DNA of 64,000 bases from Actinomyces sp. HMSC035G02 (lineage in GTDB: Bacteria > Actinomycetota > Actinomycetes > Actinomycetales > Actinomycetaceae), in NCBI GenBank assembly GCA_001838165.1, contig KV835854.1, forward strand, positions 1 through 64,000, read 5' to 3'. Shown here piece after piece: positions 43,783-53,754 of this stretch (positions are counted from its first letter, which is position 1; each line of letters begins with the position of its first letter). The notes under the pieces were generated by a model. That model saw only the letters and a list, made by a program, of their open reading frames with translations. It had not been told where the DNA came from and searched no databases. The position numbers and the translations under genes are program-made.

Positions 43783-46700
43783 GTGAACCTCAAGCGAATG
43801 CTTGCCGGTTGTGCGGTCGCTACGGCACTGGTGCTCGCACCCATGAGCGCCCCGAGTTTTGCCGACGCGCCGCCAGCGCCTACCGGCGTCCCCGCAGCGG
43901 TACCACTGAGCTCCACTCCCAAGATCGCCAAGTGGCAAGAACTCCAGTACGGCATGTTCATGCACTTCGGCGTCTACTCCGTCTACGGCGGCTACTACAA
44001 CGGCCACCGCCAGGGCATGGGCTACCCCGAGCAGATCAAGGCCTGGGAGAACATCCCCACCGACGACTACCTGCTCAAGGCCAAGGACCTGGCCGCGAAC
44101 TTCGATGCCTCCGCCATCTGCAAGACAGTCCACGACTCGGGTATGAAGTACCTGATGATCACGTCGAAGCACCATGACGGCTTCGCGATGTGGGACACGA
44201 AGACGACCGACTACAACATCGTCAAGCAGTCCAACTACGGCAAGGACCCGATGAAGGAGCTGTCCACCGAGTGTAACAAGCTCGGCGTCAAGCTCGCCTT
44301 CTACTTCTCGATCATCGACTGGACGAAGCAGACCCCCGAGCCCTACGGCAACGTCAATCCCATCGATGAGGACCTGATGACGACCGTTATCAAGCCCCAG
44401 CTGACCGAGCTTCTGACCAACTACGGCCCGATCGCCGAGCTGTGGTTCGACATGGGCGGCCCCACCGCCGAGCAATCCCAGCGCATGGCCCAGTGGGTCC
44501 ACGAGCTCCAGCCCGAGACGATGGTCAACTCCCGCGTGTGGAACAAAGCCGGCGACTTCGAGGTCGGCGGCGACAACTCGGTGACCACGGACTTCCACAT
44601 GGGTCCCTGGGAGTCGATTCGCTCGATCTACCCGTCCTGCTGGGGATATTGCTCGTGGGCGAACCGCGACAATAGCGCGAAGAGCTACAAGGAACGCGAG
44701 CTGATTAACAACCTGATCGGCACGGTCGCCTCGGGTGGCCAGTTCGCCTACAACATCGGCCCCAAGGGTGACGGCACGATCGACGCCTTCGACTCCGGCG
44801 TCGTCACCGAGGTCGGCCAGTGGATGCAGCGTCACCCCGACGCCATCACGGGAGCCCGCCCGACGTGGTACCCCGCCCCCAACTGGGGCAAGGTCATGAC
44901 CAAGGGCAACGACCTGTACTTTTTCCCCGAACTGTGGAGCCCCGGCAAGACCCTGACGCTTCCCAGCGTTGGCGGCCACGTCACCGCCGTGACCGTGGAT
45001 GGCACCGACCGTTCGCTTGAGTTCACCCAGGACGGCACCACCCTCACGGTGACCATGTCGGGTGAGAACCCGGAGCCGAACCTGCGCCCCGTCGTCAAGG
45101 TCACCTTCGATGGCGCTCCGATGTACGTGCCCACGCAGACGGTCACCGCCGTCGACGGTGCGACCATCTCCTCGGAGCAGTTCTTTGGACGCGCCTCCGC
45201 GCTGCGCTACTCCGGCGCACAGGCCTACGACGCATACCTCGTGAACAAGACGGACAAGGCCATCACCGACCTGACCCTGAAGTTCTCCGGCAACTTCGAC
45301 GCCTCCACGACCTACAAGATCACCCTCGGGACCACCTCCATCGAGGTGACCGGCGCCCAGATCGAGGCCGGAGAAGTCGGCGAGGGACTCAGCCTCGAGC
45401 CCGGCAAGGTGACGCCCCTGCGCCTCGAACTGGCACACCCCTCCTACTACGCCAACCCGATCGGCCTGCGCTCCGTGAGCGCGACCCTGCACGTCTACGG
45501 CGAGAACGCTGCCACCCAGCCTCCCGTCATCGCCACGGACCCTTCCTCCGTGTCCGTGAAGGCGGGGGAGAGCGCCACCTTCACCGTCGTTGCCTCGGGC
45601 CGCCCAGCCGCCACCATCCAGTGGTACCGAGTCCCCAAGGGATCGGCCGAAGGAACGGCGATCCCGGACGCCACGAGCTCCATGTACACCCTGACGACCA
45701 CGCTCGAGGATGACGGCGCGCAGTTCTACGCCGTCGCCACGAACGCCAACGGATCCACCACCTCGGCGCGCGCGACCCTGACCGTCACCAAGGGCAGCGA
45801 CAACCTGGCCCTTAACAAGACGGCCTCCATGTCCTCCGTCGGCTGGGGTGGCACCGCCTCGCGCGCCGTCGATGGCAACACGGACGGCGTGTGGGACAAC
45901 GGATCGGTCGCCCACACGGGCAAGCAAGCGAACCCCTGGTGGGAGGTAGACCTCGGCGAGACACACCCCCTCGGCGTCGTGAACGTCTGGAACCGTTCCT
46001 CCTCCGACAACTGCCAGGGAATCTCCTGCGACCAGCGCCTGCACGACTTCTGGGTCGTCGCCTCCACGACGCGCCTGTCCGGTAACTTCAACCCGGCCAC
46101 CGCCGGCGCGGTGGACGGCGTCCACATGATCAAGGTCGACGGAGTCGGCGGTCGCCCGAGCGCGGTCGACTTCGAGGGCTTCGACGCGCGCTTCATCCGC
46201 GTCATCCAGCCCACCGAGTTCGGTGAGTTCGCGCTCGCGGAGGTCGAGGCCTTCGCGGCGCCCGCGCCAACCCCGGACCCCGATGACCAGGAGGCCCCGG
46301 TCATCAAGCCGCTGACCGTGACGGCCAACCCCGCCGAAGACGCGCAGATTTCCGGCGATGGTGCGTTCCGCACCGTGACGGCGAAGGAAGGCACGCAGGT
46401 CACGATCAAGGCCGAAGCGACCGGCAAGCCCGCCCCGACCCTGTTCTGGCAGATCAAGCGCGAGGGCTCCGATTCGTGGGCCATCGTCGAAGAGGAGAAT
46501 GGCCCCGAGCTGACCCTCACGATTGACGGCGAGAACAACGGCTCGGTCATCCGTGTCATGGCCATGAACGAGGCCGGGGTTGCCGAATCGGGTCTCGTGA
46601 CCCTTGCCCTGGCCGAGGAACCGGCACCTGAGCCCGAGCCGAGCCCCGATCCGACCCCGGACCCCGCGCCCACGCCCGACCCGACCCCGGACCCCGCGCC

Positions 46701-47331
46701 CGCTCCCGATCACACGGTGGGCACCTGGATGAACGACGGTGCCGGCTGGTGGTGGAAGATCAGCGCCGGCGGCTACGCCAAGAATGAGACCCTGACGCTC
46801 GGTGGCAACGTCTACCGCTTCGACCAGAACGGCTACATGCTGACCGGCTGGGTCTACTGGGATGGCGCGTGGCGCTACCACAACGGCGCCGGAGCGCAGG
46901 TCACCGGATGGGTCAACCTGGGTGGCTCGTGGTTCTACCTGACGCCAGAGACCGGCGCGATGGTCACCGGCTGGCACATGGTGGGAGACAAGTGGTTCTT
47001 CTTCGCCTCCAACGGCGTCATGGCCACCGGTTGGCTCTACACGGGCGGTGCCTGGTACTACCTGGATCCGTCCGGCGCGATGCACACCGGCTGGCTTCAG
47101 ATGGGCTCGCACTGGTACCTGATGAGCGACAGCGGCGCCATGATGATCGGATGGGTGCCGATCGGAAGCACCTGGTACTACTTCGGAGCCTCGGGCCAGA
47201 TGGCCACCGGCTGGCAGCAGATCGGTGGCACCTGGTACTACTTCGGGACCGGAGGCGACATGTACACGGGCGGCCACTGGATCGGCTGGCGCTGGTACAC
47301 CTTCGGGAGCGATGGACGCTGGCTGGGCTGA
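43783..47331 (+). CDS. Secreted modular GH29 alpha-L-fucosidase with cell-wall-binding repeats
   Basis: 1182 residues. GTG 43783 follows GAAAGGA by six bases; the in-frame ATG at 43693 would bury the signal peptide (cleavage near residue 29, after SFA). Domains: GH29 barrel (about 45-380; FMHFGVYSVYGG, SKHHDGFAMWD, likely nucleophile Asp223 in LWFDMGG), an Ig-like domain (580-668), an F5/8-type fucose/galactose-binding module (675-825; NLALNKTAS, NPWWEVDLG), a second Ig-like domain (843-943), a Pro-Asp/Glu linker (946-977), and about eight aromatic GW-rich repeats of the choline-binding type (1000-1181). No LPXTG anchor. It should release fucose from host or microbial glycans at the cell surface. 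Confidence 0.93.
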   Translation: MNLKRMLAGCAVATALVLAPMSAPSFADAPPAPTGVPAAVPLSSTPKIAKWQELQYGMFMHFGVYSVYGGYYNGHRQGMGYPEQIKAWENIPTDDYLLKAKDLAANFDASAICKTVHDSGMKYLMITSKHHDGFAMWDTKTTDYNIVKQSNYGKDPMKELSTECNKLGVKLAFYFSIIDWTKQTPEPYGNVNPIDEDLMTTVIKPQLTELLTNYGPIAELWFDMGGPTAEQSQRMAQWVHELQPETMVNSRVWNKAGDFEVGGDNSVTTDFHMGPWESIRSIYPSCWGYCSWANRDNSAKSYKERELINNLIGTVASGGQFAYNIGPKGDGTIDAFDSGVVTEVGQWMQRHPDAITGARPTWYPAPNWGKVMTKGNDLYFFPELWSPGKTLTLPSVGGHVTAVTVDGTDRSLEFTQDGTTLTVTMSGENPEPNLRPVVKVTFDGAPMYVPTQTVTAVDGATISSEQFFGRASALRYSGAQAYDAYLVNKTDKAITDLTLKFSGNFDASTTYKITLGTTSIEVTGAQIEAGEVGEGLSLEPGKVTPLRLELAHPSYYANPIGLRSVSATLHVYGENAATQPPVIATDPSSVSVKAGESATFTVVASGRPAATIQWYRVPKGSAEGTAIPDATSSMYTLTTTLEDDGAQFYAVATNANGSTTSARATLTVTKGSDNLALNKTASMSSVGWGGTASRAVDGNTDGVWDNGSVAHTGKQANPWWEVDLGETHPLGVVNVWNRSSSDNCQGISCDQRLHDFWVVASTTRLSGNFNPATAGAVDGVHMIKVDGVGGRPSAVDFEGFDARFIRVIQPTEFGEFALAEVEAFAAPAPTPDPDDQEAPVIKPLTVTANPAEDAQISGDGAFRTVTAKEGTQVTIKAEATGKPAPTLFWQIKREGSDSWAIVEEENGPELTLTIDGENNGSVIRVMAMNEAGVAESGLVTLALAEEPAPEPEPSPDPTPDPAPTPDPTPDPAPAPDHTVGTWMNDGAGWWWKISAGGYAKNETLTLGGNVYRFDQNGYMLTGWVYWDGAWRYHNGAGAQVTGWVNLGGSWFYLTPETGAMVTGWHMVGDKWFFFASNGVMATGWLYTGGAWYYLDPSGAMHTGWLQMGSHWYLMSDSGAMMIGWVPIGSTWYYFGASGQMATGWQQIGGTWYYFGTGGDMYTGGHWIGWRWYTFGSDGRWLG

Positions 47332-47376
47332 CGCTCAGCTGAGAGCCGGGAGATAGATAGCTCTCGTCTACAAGCG

Positions 47377-47413
47377 GTGGGGGTGGAGTTCCAATCGGAA
47401 CATCCACCCCCAC
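47377..47413. terminator. Bidirectional hairpin between the fucosidase and the kinase
   Basis: Stem 47377-47392 with 47397-47413 (one bulged base), loop AATC; then TGTCGTCTTGTG on the plus strand. It separates two converging genes. Confidence 0.75.
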
Positions 47414-47438
47414 TGTCGTCTTGTGCGGTTGAGTCTCC

Positions 47439-49085
47439 TCAGCCCTCGAGCGGAGCGATCCAGCGGATCTGGGTGCCCACCCCGCCGTCGCCGCTGCTGG
47501 TATCAAACGAGCCGCGGTGTCGTCGCGCGCGTTCCGCCATGTTTGCCAAGCCGGAGTTTCGAGTGCGCGACGGGTTGATGCCTCGTCCGTCGTCGGTGAT
47601 CGTGATGCGCACGCGCCCCGATTTTCCCCGGCCCGACACATCGACGCACACGGCCGCCGCGGTCGCGTGCGCGTGGCGGGCGATATTCGACAGGCCTTCG
47701 CGGACAATCGCTACGACATCGTCGGACAGGTCCGGATCGACGCGACCGTCGAACTCGTCGATGACGACGAGCTCGTTATCCAAGTCCGAGTTGATGGCAT
47801 CGCCGTCGAGCGTGATGAGCAGCGAAGGGGCGAAGCCCAGGGCGGAACGCGTGAGCGACGATTCACGGCGGATTCTCTCCACCAGGCCGACGGCCTTGTC
47901 GCGCTCGCGCAGGTTGTGCACGATCGTGCGGATCTGACGCACGGCCTCGTCGATTGAAGCGAGAGAGGAATCGATGAGGGACTCGAGGGCAGCCGGGTCC
48001 GTCTGGCCCGCAGCAACCTTCTGCTTGGCTGCGTCCAGGGCCATTCCGGTCGCAAACAGCTGCTGGATGGCAAAGTCGTGGAGATCGCGTCCGATACGGT
48101 CGCGCTCGTCGAGTAGCGCTGCCACGTCCTGCGCGTGGCGAGCGGACGCGAGCTCGAGGGCGAGCGTGGCCTGAGAGGCCAGGGATTCCGCGAGCGAAAG
48201 CTCGGAGCTGTCGAACTCGGGTGCGCCAATCTGACGGAGCAGGATGAGGACACCGGAGGACACGCCACGTGAACGCAGGGGAGCGTAGAGAGCCGATCCG
48301 AAGGCCGCCAGCTGGGGGACGCGCATTGTCTGCGCACGCGACATCGAGTCGACGATCATGCCGGTGCCCTCGTGCAACACGCTCATCGCGCGCCCTTCGG
48401 GCGGGAAAGTCAGGCCCAGCAGGCTGGAGGCGTTCTTGCCGTCGACGATTTCAGCTGCCCAGGTGTCACCCACGGACTGAAGGACGATGATGGCGGTGTC
48501 CGCGTGGGACACTTCGCGCACTGTCTTGGCAATGAGCTCGAGCGCCTCCTCCTCATCAGCGCCCTCCAGCATGGTGGTCGTCAGCGACTGAGAGGCGCTG
48601 ATCCACCGTGCGGTGCGCTTCGAGTCCGCGTACAGGTGCGCGTTTTCGACGGCGATGCCGGCGGCGGGCGCGAGCGCGCTGAGGACAGCGGCATCGGCGG
48701 ATGAATACCCGCCCGCCTTTCCGCACAGGTAGAGGCGTCCGTAGACCTGCTCGTGGACGAGGATCGAGACGCCCAGGAACGGGGGAGTGGTCTCCGGCAG
48801 ATCGAGGTCGGGTGCGTCCGACGGCGAGTTGACGAGGAGAGGCATGCTCGCGGGGATCGCCGTCATGAGAGCTTCGGGGACCTCAGGGATTGGACCGGGC
48901 TCGTGGAACTCGAGTTGCAGGGTGGTGGCCCCCCACGTGTCCAGGACCGAAAGTGTGGCGTGCGGAGAGGACGTGAGGACGCAGGCCTGGTCCACGAAGT
49001 TTTGCAGGCCGGCCTTTAGATCCAGGGAACTGGTGAGGTCTAGGGCCGCTTTCAGCAGCGTGAAGTCTGTGGAGTCGGTGCTCAT
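47439..49085 (-). CDS. GAF-domain sensor histidine kinase, DevS/DosS-like
   Basis: 548 residues. Two GAF domains (about 15-155 and 175-315), a HisKA_3 dimer domain with phospho-acceptor His336 in RDLHDFAIQQLFATGM, and a HATPase_c domain with DDGRGI. No membrane span, so it senses a cytoplasmic signal. The GAF1 segment PPFLGVSILVHEQVYGRLYL resembles the heme GAF of mycobacterial DosS, but whether the heme-binding His is present needs an alignment. The ATG overlaps the cydC stop (ATGA) and has AGGAGG, so it is cotranscribed with cydDC. Likely partner: the regulator at 42880. Confidence 0.9.
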   Translation of the reverse strand: MSTDSTDFTLLKAALDLTSSLDLKAGLQNFVDQACVLTSSPHATLSVLDTWGATTLQLEFHEPGPIPEVPEALMTAIPASMPLLVNSPSDAPDLDLPETTPPFLGVSILVHEQVYGRLYLCGKAGGYSSADAAVLSALAPAAGIAVENAHLYADSKRTARWISASQSLTTTMLEGADEEEALELIAKTVREVSHADTAIIVLQSVGDTWAAEIVDGKNASSLLGLTFPPEGRAMSVLHEGTGMIVDSMSRAQTMRVPQLAAFGSALYAPLRSRGVSSGVLILLRQIGAPEFDSSELSLAESLASQATLALELASARHAQDVAALLDERDRIGRDLHDFAIQQLFATGMALDAAKQKVAAGQTDPAALESLIDSSLASIDEAVRQIRTIVHNLRERDKAVGLVERIRRESSLTRSALGFAPSLLITLDGDAINSDLDNELVVIDEFDGRVDPDLSDDVVAIVREGLSNIARHAHATAAAVCVDVSGRGKSGRVRITITDDGRGINPSRTRNSGLANMAERARRHRGSFDTSSGDGGVGTQIRWIAPLEG

Positions 49086-50836
49086 TGTTCCTCCTGGTCG
49101 AGGGCCCATCGGTAGGTGGGGAGGGCCTGCAGGACCTCATCGTGTGTGCCGCGCGCGGCGATCGTCGCGCATTGGCCGGGCTCGGGGGCTGCCAAGACGA
49201 TGACGTGGTCGGCCTGGTCCAGGGCGCTCAAGCGGTGGGTGACCACCAGGGTAGCCCGGTCGGGCGAGCGGGTCAGTAGCGTTTCCATGAGGCGGTCGGC
49301 CGTCGCCGCATCGAGGTGTTCGGAGGCCTCGTCGAGAGCCATGATCGGAGCGGGCGCGGCGAGAGCCCTGGCCATGAGAAGGCGGCGACGCTCGCCGCCG
49401 GACACGGTCGTGCCCCCGGATCCGATCACGGTGTCGAGGCCGTCGGGCAGGGACTGGACCCACTGCGCGAGGCCGGCATGGGACAGGAGCTCCGAGGCCT
49501 CGTCCCGGGTGAGGGATGCGCGGGCAACCCGCAGGTTTTCGTAGATGGTGGTGGCGAAGACGTGAGCGTCCTCTGCTGTCATCGTGATGCGCGAGGTGAG
49601 CTGGTCGCGATCGGCTCCCCACGCGGGAAGGCCGTTGATGAGGGCACTGCCCGACTTGGGCGGGATGATACCCGTGAGGGTCGCTAGCAGCGTCGTCTTG
49701 CCGATGCCCGAGGGGCCGACAATTGCAAGGGACGATCCGGGTTGCAGCGTCAGCGAAATACCCGTTGCGAGCGTTGGTCCGCCCGGCCATCCGATGGCGA
49801 GATCGCGTGCCTCGATGACGGTGGGACCTTCCGGAATATCGTGGGGCTGTGCCGGCGCTTCCTCGTCCAGGAGTGAGCAGATGCGCGTCGCGGCCTGGGC
49901 GCTGCGCACGAGCTGGGCGGCGGCGGGCGTCAGTTCGGCGACGCCCTCGAAGGAAGACAGAGGGACGAGGACGATGACGGCCAGGAGGACCTGTGCGAGG
50001 GCCCCCGAGGTTGTCTGCGGGATCCCGATGAGGAGCGCGCCGATGACAGCGACGCCCATCGCGCACACGTCGAGGCCGCGTGCGAACGCGGACAGGCGGG
50101 ACGAGCGGGCCAGAGCGGCGCTCAGCTCGCCTTCAGCACTGTCCAGAGAGTGGCGTGCGCGCTCCAGCGTGCCCGCCATGGACAGCTCAGTGGCTCCCTC
50201 GAGGATCGCGAGCGAGGTCGCCGCGATGTCGGTGCGCGCGTCGGCTCCCTGGCTCTCGGCCAGGCGTACCGAGCGGGCGATGAGGGCCGGGGCAATGACG
50301 CCCGAGACGACGAGGCAAAGAGCGAGGATGATGCCGGCTGCAGGCGAGATGACGGTGATGACACCGACCGTGCCCACGCCGACGATCGCCGCCACGAGGG
50401 CGGGTAGGAGAGTCTTGACGACGACGTTGCCGACCTCGTCGACGTCAGCTCCGGCGCGGGTCATGAGATCGCCTCGGCGCAGCGTCGAGAGCTTCGTTCC
50501 CGGGGCCGCAGCCAACTCGTCGTAGAGGTTGTTACGCAGGTTGTCCATGCCCGTCAGCGCCACCTTGTGGGAGGCGAGGCGCGACAGGTAGCGTGCGAGG
50601 GCGCGCGAGACACCGAAGAGGCGGACCGAGGTGGCGGCGACCGTCAGGTAGAGCACCGGGGGTTGCTGGGAGGCGCGTGCGATGAGCCAGGCGGCGGTGC
50701 CGCCGAGAGCGATTGCGGCGCCGAGGGCGGCGACGCCGAGTAGCAACGACAGAGCGAAGCCCGAGCGCGAGACCTGGAGCATGGAGATGCATCGGCGCAG
50801 CGCGGCGGATTCCGAGCGGGTCAGAAAGAGCTTCAT
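49082..50836 (-). CDS. cydC: Cytochrome bd assembly ABC transporter, CydC subunit
   Basis: 584 residues: six-span membrane domain, then a nucleotide-binding domain with Walker A GPSGIGKTT, signature VSGGERRR and Walker B IMALDEASEHLD. CydDC exports cysteine and glutathione or binds heme, and is required for cytochrome bd assembly. ATG overlaps the cydD stop (ATGA). CydC and CydD are assigned by order, since the halves look alike. Confidence 0.9.
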   Translation of the reverse strand: MKLFLTRSESAALRRCISMLQVSRSGFALSLLLGVAALGAAIALGGTAAWLIARASQQPPVLYLTVAATSVRLFGVSRALARYLSRLASHKVALTGMDNLRNNLYDELAAAPGTKLSTLRRGDLMTRAGADVDEVGNVVVKTLLPALVAAIVGVGTVGVITVISPAAGIILALCLVVSGVIAPALIARSVRLAESQGADARTDIAATSLAILEGATELSMAGTLERARHSLDSAEGELSAALARSSRLSAFARGLDVCAMGVAVIGALLIGIPQTTSGALAQVLLAVIVLVPLSSFEGVAELTPAAAQLVRSAQAATRICSLLDEEAPAQPHDIPEGPTVIEARDLAIGWPGGPTLATGISLTLQPGSSLAIVGPSGIGKTTLLATLTGIIPPKSGSALINGLPAWGADRDQLTSRITMTAEDAHVFATTIYENLRVARASLTRDEASELLSHAGLAQWVQSLPDGLDTVIGSGGTTVSGGERRRLLMARALAAPAPIMALDEASEHLDAATADRLMETLLTRSPDRATLVVTHRLSALDQADHVIVLAAPEPGQCATIAARGTHDEVLQALPTYRWALDQEEQ

Positions 50837-52503
50837 GCGTGAGCCTCCTCGTCAGCGGCCGAGCGAACGTCGATGACGGCATCCGCGGCCTCCATCATGG
50901 CTGCGCGGTGCGCGATGACGATGACGGTTCGTCCCGCGTCCCGCATCGCGTCGATGGCCCGCACGACGGTTTCTTCGCTGACAGCATCGAGGTGCGCGGT
51001 GGGCTCGTCGAGGATGACGACCTGGGAGTGCGCGGCCAGGGCGCGCGTGAGGGCGAGGCGCTGGCGCTGGCCAACGGACAGGCCGACGCCGCCGGAGCCG
51101 ATGACGGTATTCCACCCGTCGGGGGCGCTGGCCAAGACATCATCGAAGCCGGTCGCCGCTGCCGCATCGTTCAGGTCGTCGAGCGGCAGATCGCCCATGT
51201 TGTCCAGGATCGTACCGGGTACCAGCGTGGGGGATTGAGGCACCCACGAGATCTGGCGACGCCAGGCGGCAGGATCGATATCCGACAGGACGGATTCCTC
51301 GCTCCCGGAGGACGAGGGACGCAGTAGGACACGGCCTGCGTCCGGTGTCATGTCGGCCAGCAAGCACGCGACAATCGTGGACTTGCCCGCGCCAGAGGGG
51401 CCGCACAGCGCGGTCACGACGCCAGGCGTGATGACGCCGCTCGTCGGAGCTGGAGCCCACGCGCCGCGCGCACGCACGCCGAGGCCATCGAGAACGATGT
51501 CGGTACGTGCCATGTCGGGGCATGCGTCGGTTCCGGGGGAGGCCACGGCCTCGGCCTCTTCGATGATGTCGAACGCTGCCTTCGACGCCGTCACGCCGTT
51601 CGCCGAGGCGTGGAATTGCGCGCCGACCTGGCGCAGAGGCTCGAAAACCTCGGGTGCGAGCATAATGACCGCGAGGCCGTGGAATAGCGAGATGTTACCG
51701 AAAACGAGGCGCATACCGACCTCGACGGCGACGAGGGCCACCGACAGGGTCGTCAGGAACTCGAGCACGCCGCCCGACAGGAACGCGACGCGAAGCGTAG
51801 CCATCGTGGCCTTCGTGTTCGCGGCTCCCAGAGTGTGCAGGTGCGTGCGCGGTGCCTTTTCTCGGCCGAGGCCGCGCAGCGTGGGCAGGCCCGACATGAG
51901 GTCGAGGAGCTGGGCGGTCAGGCGCTTCATCGACGCGAGCTTGTCCTCCGAGGCGGCCTGCGTAAAGCGCCCGATGAGAATCATGAAGATCGGGATCAGA
52001 GGGATGACGAGGAGGGCGATGAGTGCGGACCAGAAGTCGAGCAGGAGGATGACGCCGAGGGCCGCCGGGGTCACCGTGCACACGAGGACGAGCTGGGGCA
52101 GGAAGGACACGAAGTAGGGACGCAGATCCTCAAGACCGGTCGACAGCAGCGTCGTCGTCTCCGCGCCCTTGGTCGCCCTCCAACGAGGCCCCAGCGTGAC
52201 GCTCGCATCCACGACTCGTCCGCGCAGCTCCCTGACCGCGGCAGCGGCCGCGCGAGTGCTCACCGCCTCACGGGCGGCGACGATCAGCGCGCGGCAGGCA
52301 AACACGGCCGCAATACCCACAATGAAGGGCCAGACGTCGGTGAGGGACGCGGTGCCCGAGACGACGGGGGAGAGGGCTGCGGAAATGAGAAGCGCCTGGG
52401 CGAGAACCAACAGCGCAGTCAACGTCCCCAGGAGGGCCGTCACAGCGATGGGGCCGCGCGCTGAGCGGGCATAACGCAACAAGCGAGGATCAAAGGGACG
52501 CAC
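50833..52503 (-). CDS. cydD: Cytochrome bd assembly ABC transporter, CydD subunit
   Basis: 556 residues: membrane domain with an N-terminal signal-anchor-like helix, then Walker A GPSGAGKST, LSVGQRQRLALTRAL and Walker B VVILDEPTAHLD. Forms a heterodimer with CydC. GTG start at 52503; CACAAT lies six bases upstream on this strand, so it may be leaderless. A terminator separates it from cydAB upstream, so cydD-cydC-kinase is its own unit. Confidence 0.9.
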   Translation of the reverse strand: MRPFDPRLLRYARSARGPIAVTALLGTLTALLVLAQALLISAALSPVVSGTASLTDVWPFIVGIAAVFACRALIVAAREAVSTRAAAAAVRELRGRVVDASVTLGPRWRATKGAETTTLLSTGLEDLRPYFVSFLPQLVLVCTVTPAALGVILLLDFWSALIALLVIPLIPIFMILIGRFTQAASEDKLASMKRLTAQLLDLMSGLPTLRGLGREKAPRTHLHTLGAANTKATMATLRVAFLSGGVLEFLTTLSVALVAVEVGMRLVFGNISLFHGLAVIMLAPEVFEPLRQVGAQFHASANGVTASKAAFDIIEEAEAVASPGTDACPDMARTDIVLDGLGVRARGAWAPAPTSGVITPGVVTALCGPSGAGKSTIVACLLADMTPDAGRVLLRPSSSGSEESVLSDIDPAAWRRQISWVPQSPTLVPGTILDNMGDLPLDDLNDAAAATGFDDVLASAPDGWNTVIGSGGVGLSVGQRQRLALTRALAAHSQVVILDEPTAHLDAVSEETVVRAIDAMRDAGRTVIVIAHRAAMMEAADAVIDVRSAADEEAHA

Positions 52504-52570
52504 GTATCTATTGTGCCTGAAAAAGCCTCGTCATGGGCCAAAGGTCCCCATCCTCGTGGCGTGACAACAA

Positions 52571-52605
52571 ACGCGCCCGGCCCCTGCACGAGGGACCGGG
52601 CGCGT
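52571..52605 (-). terminator. Intrinsic terminator of cydAB
   Basis: 15-position stem (52571-52585 with 52591-52605, one mismatch) with a five-base loop. On the minus strand it is followed by TTGTTGTC, a T-rich tail. It ends the cydAB transcript before cydD. Confidence 0.8.
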
Positions 52606-52618
52606 CGTGATGCGAGGA

Positions 52619-53740
52619 TCAGTTGGCGAAGAAGTTTTCGCCCACGCGGATCTTCTTGAGCAGCAGACCCGTCTGCGTCTCAACGTCCTCGGCGCCCACG
52701 CGAGCGCGGAACATCCAGTAGGACCAGAAGACGTAAACCAGGACGATTGGCAGCAGGCAGACGGTCACGATGGTCATGACAGTCAGCGTCGACGGGGTCG
52801 AGGAAGCCTGATCAATCGTCAGCGAGTACGCCGGGTTGATCGAGGACTTCTGGACGGCCGGAGCCATCGACGCGAACACCCACGCGACAGCGCCGGCGAT
52901 GGCGACCGAGGAGGCCACGAAGGACCAGTCCTCACGACGCAGCGACGCCTGCGACAGAGCCGTCGACGTGATGATCGCCAGGGCGGCGACCACGAGCGGG
53001 ATCCAGGCCAGGACGTTCGTCGTGTACGCGAACTGACCCCACACGAGCCAGGCGGCGGCCAGGACGGTCGCGGCGATCGTCGCGGGGGCGGCAATCGCGT
53101 TGGCGCGGTCGCGGACCTCGCCCGTCGTCTTCAGCGCCAGGAACTGCGCGCCGTGAGCCAGGCACACGGCCATAACGGCCAGACCACCCAGGATGGTGTA
53201 GGGCGTGAGCAGCGAGAAGAAACCGCCGGTCAGCTGGTGCGTCGCGGTTGCCAGCGACTGGTTGACCAGCGTCGGGTCGATGACGGTGCCGGTGGCCACG
53301 TCAACGACCTCAATGCGCATGCCCTGGACGAAGTTCGCGAAAGCGACGCCCAGCAGGATCGGGACGAGCCACGCGCTGATCGTGTGCGCCCAGTCCCAGG
53401 CGTGACGCCACTTCTCGGTGGCGACCTTGGAGCGCCACTCGAGGGCCATGACGCGGATGATCAGGCAGACGAGGATCAGGAACAGGGCCAGGTACATGCC
53501 CGAGAACATGGTCGCGTACCACTCGGGGAACGCGGCGAAGGTCGCGCCACCAGCGGTGAGCAGCCACACCTCGTTGCCGTCCCAGTGGGGGCCGATCGTG
53601 CGCACGGTCTGAGTGCGCTCACGGTCGCCCTTGGCGACGAAGGGGAGGAGCATGCCGACGCCGAAGTCGAAGCCCTCGAGGATCAGGTAGACCGTCCACA
53701 GAACGGCGATGAGAATGAACCACAGGATAGACAGAGTCAT
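52619..53740 (-). CDS. cydB: Cytochrome bd ubiquinol/menaquinol oxidase subunit II
   Basis: 373 residues, about nine membrane spans. WFILIAVLWTVYLILEGFDFGVGMLLPF at the N-terminus and IGPHWDGNEVWLL are typical of CydB. Partner of CydA in the high-affinity terminal oxidase, which keeps respiration going at low oxygen. Fourteen bases after cydA. Menaquinone is the expected donor in actinobacteria. Confidence 0.96.
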   Translation of the reverse strand: MTLSILWFILIAVLWTVYLILEGFDFGVGMLLPFVAKGDRERTQTVRTIGPHWDGNEVWLLTAGGATFAAFPEWYATMFSGMYLALFLILVCLIIRVMALEWRSKVATEKWRHAWDWAHTISAWLVPILLGVAFANFVQGMRIEVVDVATGTVIDPTLVNQSLATATHQLTGGFFSLLTPYTILGGLAVMAVCLAHGAQFLALKTTGEVRDRANAIAAPATIAATVLAAAWLVWGQFAYTTNVLAWIPLVVAALAIITSTALSQASLRREDWSFVASSVAIAGAVAWVFASMAPAVQKSSINPAYSLTIDQASSTPSTLTVMTIVTVCLLPIVLVYVFWSYWMFRARVGAEDVETQTGLLLKKIRVGENFFAN

Positions 53741-53754
53741 GATCGGTGTTCCTC

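Noticed and set aside
43729..47277. A 1182-codon open frame antisense to the fucosidase
   Set aside because: Mirror of the biased codon usage of the real gene; no motif, and the plus-strand protein is clearly modular and real.
46780..47325. Aromatic GW repeats as part of a prophage endolysin
   Set aside because: They are in frame with a signal peptide and a GH29 domain, and no phage genes are nearby.
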